This document shows, in pieces, positions 56,366 through 64,000 of a DNA stretch of 64,000 nt (the first letter of the stretch is position 1; each line of letters begins with the position of its first letter). The notes beneath the pieces are model-generated. The model was not told the DNA's origin. It did not search any database and worked only from the letters and a program-made list of their open reading frames with translations. A program made the translations under genes and the position numbers. This DNA comes from Apodospora peruviana (lineage: Eukaryota; Ascomycota; Sordariomycetes; Sordariales; Lasiosphaeriaceae): positions 4,216,001-4,280,000 of the forward strand of contig JAUEDM010000005.1 in the NCBI GenBank assembly GCA_033439685.1. Reading direction: 5' to 3'.

Positions 56366-57197
56366 AAGAGTCCGGAAAACGGATACATGAGTTTCTTTTT
56401 TGAGTTTTATTTTGGTTTTGTCCTCAATTTGTTTTGAAGAGGATATGTAATAAGTAAGTAGTCCCGGCGAACTGTCTCGGCTTCGTTTCTTTCCTCGTCA
56501 GTTGTCTCTGATAAATAGTCTCATTGATTTGGTGACGAGTTTTAGGGAGATCGTAGATGGAGTTGCAGAGTGTTTGCGAGTTGGATGACTATAAGGAGGA
56601 GAATTCTTCATTCGATTGTACGTGATACAGTGTTGGGCGTGACTGGGGCAATCAATACCACATAATTGCGTGTCCAGGAGTTGCCAGATCGCACGGCTCA
56701 GCGTCCACATCCGCATCCGCAACGCAGCTAAATGTAGAGCCAGAGAGATAAGCGCATTGTTCGGAAGCAAAGAGTGGCAGACTTGAGCTGTCGCAGGACT
56801 GGATGGACTCCATCCGCAACAAACCATGATTGAGAATGGAAAATACTGGAGTGCCTCGCCAGATACCCGATGATTGGACAGTTCGTCCCTGAACGAGCAC
56901 TGCATGCAGCTCGTTACGTTACACTGCGAAGAGGTACTGCCGTGCTGCGCCTTCTGTGCCACTGCCGGCCACCCCCAAATACCACGCTGTGCAAGTAATA
57001 TATAGACGCAATATACAGCCGTTGAACATAGCCTCCGAAAATCAGATACCTTCCCGCTGTGTCTGATATCATGCTGGTTCTGGGTATCTGATTCATCTTC
57101 AACGATTACGTTTCAGATACCGGTAGAAGGATCACAGAATCCTGTCAAAGACTGGACTCAAAATCAGCAAGCCTTCAGTCCTCAAAACCCGTTGCCT
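56366..57197. other. Intergenic, no gene seen
   Basis: A T-rich stretch directly after the tRNA (56391-56400 and on) fits a Pol III terminator. A minus-strand 154-codon frame at 56498-56962 has no recognisable motif and is not called. Confidence 0.4.
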
Positions 57198-59780
57198 ATG
57201 TGTACGATCATGAGCCTCTATCCTAACACCGAGAACACAAACACTTCCAATGTCAACCCCATCAATATCCCCTCTGCCATGGACAGTCCGACAACCGGTC
57301 GAAGTGACCCGACCTCCGAGTCGTCTCCTCCCAAATCCGAGTCCAAGAGCACGCAACAACAAACCTCGGTTGCATCTGTCCCCATACCCTCCGCCGCGGC
57401 GACCACCTTCATCAATCCAGGACACGAGATGCTGGAGAAACCAAAGCCCGTCTCCAGCACCCGAAAGCGCGACGTCCTCCGAAGCGCAGCGCTCTTCCAC
57501 CTCTACCCAGCCGCTTCCGCCATCCTCATGACCGTCGTCTACTGCAAAGGGTGGACGTGGCCGCACCCAGGGCCCTCGGACGAAGTCCAAGCCGCGCTGC
57601 AGTTCCTTGCCAAAATCCACGAAGGGATTACAGTCGCCTCGCTGTCAAACATTCTGTTTCATCGCGTCCGGTACCTGCTCCTGGAGGGTGAGGGTACCCC
57701 CCTAGGACTGGTCACCACGCCGTTCCAGCTAAACAGCCCCTTGTTCCTTTTCGGGGCCGAGTTTCTCGGCGCGCTGCGAAGTCTGTTCTCAACATTCTCA
57801 GTCTTCCTCACCTTTATGCTTGTAACGAGCGTCACCGTTCTGGCTCTGGCTGCGGGACCATTTTCTGCTATCATTTTGATTCCGCGGCAGCTCAATTTTC
57901 TCATGACGGAAGATAACGAGAGTATTATGCGGGATATGCTAAACGAGAGCCAGTTCTCGTTTTGTCCTACAGATGGAAAGGATAGCTATGCGATACTGAA
58001 GCCTTTGCCCATGTCCGCTGACATGTTGAAGCCAATGTCCATCGGCCCCGACCTGGGGGTAACATGGGACTGTCCAGCCCTTCTCAAAGAAAACAGCCAG
58101 GGAAACTGCCTGTCAGTTTTTCAGGACGAGTTTCCCAAACTCTTACTGGCGTCATTGTACAACGAGGGAAAAGCCGATTTTGTCGAGGCGGAAATACCGA
58201 ATGTGCCTGAGTTTGGGTCTACATCCAGCACGGATGTCATAAGAACGACGCTGGCGCTCGACACTTTTGCTTGTACTGCTCAGGAAATTCAAACGCTGGA
58301 GATCGGTATCGGGCGTCTTGTACGGATTAGCTGTCCGTTCAGCACAGCTGCCCAAGCGCTACACACGGCGCAAATGGCTTTTATCATGGTATATCTTGTT
58401 GGGGAGCCTGGGAAACCTTTGGGGCGGCCATCGCAGATTCCGGATGTTACCATCACGCATAGCTATGCTGATGAGAAAGGGGATCCGCTGCCGGCGGTGC
58501 AACCCCAGGTTCTTGTGCAGACGTGTGGCCTGTATGAGGTTAACACGAGCTCGCTGAGCGTCGAGTATCTGACCACCCTTCCTGCACATCGCTTCCTCGT
58601 TGCCAACGGAGCTGGTTGGTTCCCAGCTTTTAACTTCACCATGGACACGGAACTTGCCAGGCTCCTGCTGGAAAAGAACTGGACAGCTGGGTTCATGACG
58701 TTCGTGGATATCCAGCGTTTGGTGCCGTTCCCTATATCAGGCGCCTACATCCAGGTTGCCCCCGGGCCCTCGCCGGAGCCGTACAGTAAATATAGAAGGA
58801 AGAGTGAATCAACCCTGGAGATTGTACATGTATCGATCGTCGTCTTCGTCGGCACTTGGGCGGAGGCTACGCCATCGTACGTATCCGTCTCGGCTACCAA
58901 GCCCCGCAATCACGCCGTCATGCCCGGCACTCCTCTCAAATCGATCAAAGAAGATTTGTTGAGTTACAGGAACACAACCACGACGGAGGGGGTCATCAAA
59001 ATGGACATGACCTGGCTCAACGCGCTGGACATTTATCCGTTCGAGCTCCTCCCTTCAGACAGTAACAGTGGCGGGCTCCCACGTTCCGACACTCGAAAAT
59101 CATTCTTTGATGTCCTCGCCACCGCCAGAACGACGGATACCACGGTCATCCCTATGTTGATTGGCATGGTCATGTCGGCCGTGCACTTCAGTTTCCCTGG
59201 GGTGAAGAATGACTGGGGTTTTGACAGCATGCCGGTGCCTTGTCTTGATTCGCAAGACTGCCTACTCCGCCCGGATACGGTACGGTATACGTTTGCCAAT
59301 AACACGGACGCACAGCCAGACGGACAGATTCTGAGAAGAGTCAGGTTCGAGCAGCTTGCTTATGGGTACAAGTTCGAGGGGACGAGTATTATGCTCGCGT
59401 TCGTGTTTCTCTGGCTGCATGTGCTGATTATTGTGGTGCATCTTGGTGTTATTGTCTGCGGTGGGTGGTGGAACAGTTCGGCGTGGTCGAACTTGGGGGA
59501 TTTTGTGGTCTTGGGTCTTGGGACGAAGTTGTTGGAGGAGAGGCAGGCGGTGAGGAATGCGGGCGCGGGCGTTGGGAGCTGGAGGACTTGGTCATTTCGA
59601 GCAACAGCGAGGAGTTTTGAGAGCACCACTACTGCTGCTCCTGTTAAAGGAGAAGGAGAAGAGCAGAGGTTGGAGTTGGTTTTAAGTTGTTGTGATGGTT
59701 ATGATAAGGGGGGGACCGTCAGGCGGCGGTGCGGAGAGAAGGCTGGTAAGAAGACAAGGCCGAATGTGAAGTACAGGTAA
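57198..59780 (+). CDS. Large membrane protein of unknown function
   Basis: Single-exon gene of about 860 codons; the open frame begins slightly earlier, but the first ATG is 57198 (a second lies at 57210). The N-terminal 90 residues are Ser/Thr/Pro-rich. Hydrophobic segments follow: ALFHLYPAASAILMTVVYCK near residue 105, FSTFSVFLTFMLVTSVTVLA and LAAGPFSAIILI near 210-240. A long, probably extracellular, middle region contains Cys and Asn-x-Ser/Thr sites. One last helix IMLAFVFLWLHVLIIVVHLG then VIVCGG lies near residue 770, followed by a basic cytosolic tail. The layout (two or three N-terminal helices, big loop, one C-terminal helix) recurs in an uncharacterised fungal family; I cannot name a function. 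No lesion is seen. Confidence 0.75.
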   Translation: MCTIMSLYPNTENTNTSNVNPINIPSAMDSPTTGRSDPTSESSPPKSESKSTQQQTSVASVPIPSAAATTFINPGHEMLEKPKPVSSTRKRDVLRSAALFHLYPAASAILMTVVYCKGWTWPHPGPSDEVQAALQFLAKIHEGITVASLSNILFHRVRYLLLEGEGTPLGLVTTPFQLNSPLFLFGAEFLGALRSLFSTFSVFLTFMLVTSVTVLALAAGPFSAIILIPRQLNFLMTEDNESIMRDMLNESQFSFCPTDGKDSYAILKPLPMSADMLKPMSIGPDLGVTWDCPALLKENSQGNCLSVFQDEFPKLLLASLYNEGKADFVEAEIPNVPEFGSTSSTDVIRTTLALDTFACTAQEIQTLEIGIGRLVRISCPFSTAAQALHTAQMAFIMVYLVGEPGKPLGRPSQIPDVTITHSYADEKGDPLPAVQPQVLVQTCGLYEVNTSSLSVEYLTTLPAHRFLVANGAGWFPAFNFTMDTELARLLLEKNWTAGFMTFVDIQRLVPFPISGAYIQVAPGPSPEPYSKYRRKSESTLEIVHVSIVVFVGTWAEATPSYVSVSATKPRNHAVMPGTPLKSIKEDLLSYRNTTTTEGVIKMDMTWLNALDIYPFELLPSDSNSGGLPRSDTRKSFFDVLATARTTDTTVIPMLIGMVMSAVHFSFPGVKNDWGFDSMPVPCLDSQDCLLRPDTVRYTFANNTDAQPDGQILRRVRFEQLAYGYKFEGTSIMLAFVFLWLHVLIIVVHLGVIVCGGWWNSSAWSNLGDFVVLGLGTKLLEERQAVRNAGAGVGSWRTWSFRATARSFESTTTAAPVKGEGEEQRLELVLSCCDGYDKGGTVRRRCGEKAGKKTRPNVKYR

Positions 59781-60138
59781 TTGGTATATGCATAGCAATG
59801 ATGAATGAAGAGATTGCCAGTGCAAATACAATTTGAACTTGTCTGATACTTATTGTACAGTTTTAGTTGGGATGGGTGTGGTTCAGGATAAGGGTTTGGA
59901 GCGTTGTTATTTTTGGTTGTGAATACATAAAGACAATGAAAGGAAACTTCGAGGCAAAATTACCAGGACAGATCGGAAATAAAAAACTCACCAGCCAGCT
60001 CAAGCTGCACAGGCGCGGTGATCTGAGGTGACTAGCTACGCAACCCTACGGGATTTTGTGCCTTAAGAGCAGAACTTAAGTGGCAGATTACATGGCAGGT
60101 GGAATTACAGTCTTGCAAAGTGAAGAGCAGCTGGAGAG

Positions 60139-60233
60139 TAGGACGCTGATTCGAACAGGCGACCTCTCTGCAGCGTCTGCACATTGCAAGAAGACCTAGA
60201 TTCCCCGTACCCTAACCACTGAGCTACTAGGGC
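60139..60233 (-). ncRNA. tRNA-like sequence (pseudo-tRNA or SINE head)
   Basis: On the minus strand a good A box (TAGCTCAGTGGTTAGGG) and, about 60 nt on, a B box-like GTTCGAATC are present, so Pol III transcription is conceivable. But the T-stem pairs only three of five positions, the acceptor strands (GCCCTAG and TCCTACT) do not pair, and no clean anticodon stem forms. It is therefore not a functional tRNA gene; a pseudo-tRNA or the tRNA-derived head of a SINE fits better. Confidence 0.4.
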
Positions 60234-60527
60234 TACCACAAACCGGGCTTTAAGGGTCAGTGGTTGGTTTACGATACTGGTAGGACTTGCCGGACTGCTA
60301 TATCTACCTTGTCTTGGTTTGGTTGGCTGAGGGGAGAAGTGGTGACGAGGTGGCGGCGATTAGAGTTTGGTTTGACTCGCACAGGTGGATATTTGGGAGA
60401 TTTACATGTGAAACTGAAGCTAACGATAGTTGGCATGTGCTAGCATGTGACGTGCTATCTTGGGTTTTAGGGGCTGATTAGAGTTCGGTTGCACCAAAAA
60501 GAAAGCTGGCTTGCAAACAGTCTTGAA

Positions 60528-60599
60528 GAGGCAGGACAAGAAAGGTGATACGAGGCAGGACAAGAAAGGTGATACGAGGCAGGACAAGAAAGGTGATAC
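60528..60599. repeat. Three perfect 24-bp tandem repeats
   Basis: The unit GAGGCAGGACAAGAAAGGTG plus ATAC occurs three times in succession (60528, 60552, 60576). The copies are identical. No coding context. Confidence 0.95.
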
Positions 60600-61266
60600 G
60601 AAAGTTCTACCTAGATCTGACGATCGCGTATATGGTCTCAATCTATAGTGCTCAGCTACAATGCACGTAATTAGGCCGCGCAACGCAATAGGCCAGACGG
60701 GTTACATGGACAGGCGCAGCAACCACGCCCCTCACTTGTGCGGAACGGCATCCTGCTCCGAGGTGGTATCTTCTAGGCTTCCAGTACGATTGCTGCCGCT
60801 GCGGCGCATAAAAATGTTAGGAGAATGCCGTAGATGTGAAAGCCTGGGGGTTTGATAAGGGGTTCATTCCCACACTGGAAGTCAGGTGTCGGAGTACTGA
60901 CTTAAACTCGACGCCCATGATTCGTTGCTCGTTTTTTTATCCGACGTTGTTATCCAGTGCTTGAAAATCCAGTCCGTCTTTCATTCCGACCAAAGACCCC
61001 CGGGGCGATTATGCGATATCGATAGGTGGTCCGGAGTGAACCCGTTCCGGCCCGATCGGTGAAAACCTAAGGGCGTTGAGCCTGGGTAGTCGCACCTTCC
61101 GTTGCGGCAGTGAACGAAGATTCGTTTGTTGAGGAAGTTCGCGCTTTCCATTACGGGAGGCGCACAAAATCCCGAGATTAAAATTATTTTGCGGGCCTTT
61201 CCCTCTTCCGACTTTTCGTCGACTTGAACTAAACACAACATTTCGGAGCTCACCGCAGTTGAAACA

Positions 61267-62868
61267 ATGTCACCCGACGCAATATCATGGATCCCACCAG
61301 GCGTGGACAGCCTCAACTACACCAAAAACTGCACCACATTTGCACGGTTCGTTCATGAGGTCATCGGTGGCCAGCAAGAGCTGAGCGTGATGGACCAGTT
61401 CCCGGCAAATACGAACTGGATGGCCGCCAGCACAGAAACAACGGTGGAAATGCTGCGGGCGGCCCTACCTCCTGAACTATCCGCCAAGTCCACTGCCGCG
61501 CTGCTGATGCAGTGGTATTTGGACAACCAAAATCTATTGATGGGTGAGAGTTTCGTTTCCAGTTGCCTAGCCTGCAAAACTGCGATATGTGCAGTGGTTG
61601 AGTTTGAAGGAAACAGTGATCTGATCGGCCAGGGGGTAAGTGCATGACCATCACCCTTGGGCACCTGATTCCTGACAACTCATTGGCTTGGTGATTAACC
61701 TTAACCTTCGTCCACCTCTAGGTAATAACATCGTACCTGATGGAAGCCTGCATGGTTGTATTCTACACCTTCGCAACCTTCATCTGGGTCTGGCGCCCTA
61801 CCCCCCGGCCCGCTCGGTCCATCGGCGACCGAATGCTTCTCGCCTTTCGAGGCACCCTTTCAGATTTCAAGAGAAGTGCGGCAGTATTTGCTTTGACTGT
61901 GCTCGCGGCCACCTTCGTCAATCTTTCGGAACCGACGCAGGCCACTATCACACCCTTTGAGATCCAGCTTGCCAGCTTGGTCTCGATATTTTCCTGTTTC
62001 GCAGTGTACGTGCTAACAATACTAGAGACCTGGATTACTCGGCGCCGCTCACGTCTCTCGGCAGCTCTCTGCGTCGTGCTGCTGACCCTCAACATCATCG
62101 AAGCGGCCATGACAGGACTTTGGGGAAATTCTATCCTCGGCCCGAACCCGCTCGACATCTTCGCCTCCCGGTTCTGTGTAGAAGACGAAACAAGGACTCT
62201 TGCGTGGGAGCTCGGATCTGTCTTTTATTTCAGCGGCATCGTCTATTTCGTCGTCCTCGTCAGCTGGTGTCTATCATGGGTGACAGAGAGGTATCTCACC
62301 TCCTGGATTGCCGAGATGGTCCTATTTCGCCCAGCAGGCACAGCAAGAAGACAGGCTATGGACCGCAATTCGGATCATCTACCGCGGGGATCCCGTTTAG
62401 CACTTGGCATTGCGCGCCTGAGACGCCGACCTGCTGCCAAGGCTGCTGTCTTGTTCGTGACCTTTGGTGAGATGTACGCTGCCTTGGTAACGACCATGAC
62501 TCTGCGATACCGCCTTCATTTCTCCGACGAGGCTTCGAGGTGGACCTTTGGACAGGTGCTCGCGGTAGGGACATGGATTCCGGTCATGATTGAATGGAGT
62601 TACATCTTTCTATGTGAGATATTAACACCGTCTAATTTGTACTCCTTTGCTTGCTGACACTGTCGCAGATGGTATGAAAGAGGGCCTCGAGGGTCGAATG
62701 CCTGATGAATATGGTGCTCTGTATGTGAGTGATGCCGAGAACGGGCCACTGGAGCTCGAAGAGAGCGGGCGGGACGACAATCTGTCAAGCGGTGGCGCAG
62801 CTTCTCAACTTTCCTTTGGTGTTACCCCCGTCGATCTTGCCTTGTCGAATGAGAAAGAACAACAGTAA
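61267..62868 (+). CDS. Seven-helix-type fungal membrane protein, unknown function
   Basis: Three exons: 61267-61635, 61722-62613 and 62669-62868. The introns are 86 and 55 nt (GTAAG..CTAG and GTGAG..GCAG), and the joined frame gives 486 residues. Exon 1 carries a short extracellular-looking N-terminus with Asn-glycosylation sites and Cys. From VITSYLMEACMVVFYTFATF on there are about seven hydrophobic segments: VFALTVLAATFVNL, LASLVSIFSCFAVYVLTILE, LSAALCVVLLTLNIIEAAM, VFYFSGIVYFVVLVSWCLSW, AAVLFVTFGEMYAALVT and VLAVGTWIPVMIEWSYIFL. The tail MKEGLEGRMPDEYGALYVSD and following is acidic. I recognise the layout of an uncharacterised fungal membrane family but no function. Exon phases agree at both junctions, so the model is probably right. 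Confidence 0.75.
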
Positions 62869-64000
62869 CAATGACAGCCCCAGTCCACAGTCTAGGTTGG
62901 TCTGGGGTCAATGTCAAGACCGGATGGCAGCACAGGCTGTTGGGTTCGTACCGCTACGTGTTTCGTAACCAGCAATAAACCAGAAGCAAGAGAGGTGCAC
63001 TCAGTCCTCTCGGACTCCCATGTCAATGTCATTGACCCATGGGAAAATAGCAGGGATCGCCAAAGCAAGTCGTCGGTGAGTTCAAGCTTTCAAGGACCTC
63101 CCAGCCAAGTCGATGTGCTGTGCCGCGTTTACACACCGTCGACCAACAGGGAAGTATTGGTGATCATTTCCGGCTCAAGCCGAGATGGGTTCAGCCCGCA
63201 TGAACAGATGCTGACAGGTTACATGGGTGAAGATCCCACGTGGACTACACGTGTCCGAGGGTTCTCGAAGAAAAAGCTTACTTTTCTGGGGTTCGAAACT
63301 CCCATACATGGAATCTTCCGTGGCTTAGATGAGTTCGTTTCAAGGGCTTGGACCTTGGTAAGCCTCTCTCACAAGCTTGTAAGATTCTTATTCATGTCCC
63401 CAGAACTACCGTCTGAACCAGCCATACAGGTTGTGTCCGGTAACACCACCCAACAGGCCTGAATCAGTCAAACATCCTTACCTAGGCAATAGTGCCTTTT
63501 CTTCCATGGCCAATATATGCAAGGGCAGGGTGGCCCGCCTGAGGGGCAAGCCATTACAACATGCCACTGTGGTAATGGCAACGACGGAGTCGCCAGCTCG
63601 CAAATGCAAGAAGCTCAATTTGGCAGCTGCTAAAAGACCGACGACTCGCAGAGGCAAAAGATATGCAATTCAAGATTCAAGATATCTCATTGGAAGACTC
63701 CATATTTATCCAGACGAGTTCCGCGCAGTTGGAGCGGTCCGGGAACCAACAAGCCGTTCCCCGACAACTTCTCCAAGAAACTCCAACCACCCCGACGGGA
63801 CGGATTGGATTTCCATGCTAGGGGATGCTCCCGGCATCCGAGCACATGTTTGGTTGTCGCGGAGTAAATATTGCTACATTGCCTATGCGGTGAAGAGGCA
63901 CGGTACATTCCCGTAGCCCCTTCTTTCATCAGCCAAATACGCTCCCCAATACGCGTACAATGACATGGTTATAGAGCTGGTATATAACCCAAGTTGTGTT
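62869..64000 (+). other. No supported gene; window edge
   Basis: Open frames at 62911-63462 (184 codons, ATG start) and 63431-63916 have no recognised domain and overlap in different frames. They could be relic or chance sequence. Nothing else is seen to the end of the window. Confidence 0.3.

Larger units (their letters stand above)
59781..61266. other. Intergenic with tRNA-like relic and 24-bp repeats
   Basis: No protein gene is supported. The tRNA-like sequence (60139-60233) and the 24-bp tandem repeat (60528-60599) are listed separately. The 250 bp before 61267 are the likely promoter of the next gene. Confidence 0.5.

Overview
The window is nuclear DNA of a filamentous ascomycete (Pezizomycotina, most probably Sordariomycetes; the class is an inference). 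The evidence is: short GT..AG introns of about 50-75 nt; intron-bearing tRNA-Pro and tRNA-Ser genes; HET-domain genes; a HET-NACHT-WD40 gene; a Zn2Cys6 regulator; a fungal L-rhamnose pathway pair; DUF3433-type and other fungus-specific membrane families; and fungal Tad-like LINE and Fot1/pogo-like elements.

Layout. (1) 0.8-12.7 kb is mostly a graveyard. It holds broken relics of a vacuolar Ca2+/H+ antiporter, an aspartyl-protease-like membrane protein, a HET protein, a lipase-NB-ARC (NLR-like) protein and a fungal family of unknown function. One intact single-exon HET gene (6695-9130) lies among them. (2) 14-19 kb carries an intact secreted GH114 endo-alpha-1,4-polygalactosaminidase-like gene, a tRNA-Pro(AGG) with a 19-nt intron, and a membrane-anchored tripeptidyl-aminopeptidase-like hydrolase. 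(3) 20-26.4 kb is again relic-rich: a HET remnant, a pseudokinase-like gene with one frameshift in a G run, and a large multi-frameshifted DUF3433 gene containing a 32-base G tract. (4) 29.2-33.3 kb is an intact HET-NACHT-WD40 gene of the Podospora het-d/het-e/het-r (HNWD) class. Its ten near-identical 126-bp WD40 repeats vary at only a few codon positions. (5) 33.5-40.5 kb is a block of dead transposons: a pogo-like transposase relic, a truncated Ulp1-like peptidase, and a LINE with an in-frame deletion in its reverse transcriptase. (6) 42.9-46.3 kb holds the L-rhamnose catabolic pair, L-rhamnose 1-dehydrogenase and L-rhamnonate dehydratase, both on the minus strand. A Zn2Cys6 regulator (48.4-51.4 kb) and a long coiled-coil protein (52.7-55.4 kb) follow on the plus strand. 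(7) 56-62.9 kb has tRNA-Ser(GCT) with a 21-nt intron, a tRNA-like relic, and two multi-pass membrane proteins of unknown function.

How the parts relate. The dominant theme of the left half is allorecognition and innate-immunity-like genes (HET, NLR) under fast birth and death: at least five such genes, of which two look intact. The right half is ordinary housekeeping and catabolic sequence. The most notable locus is the repeat-homogenised HNWD gene. The second is the contrast between many genes broken by one-base indels and fully open neighbours. That contrast needs reads or transcripts to separate true pseudogenes from assembly error.
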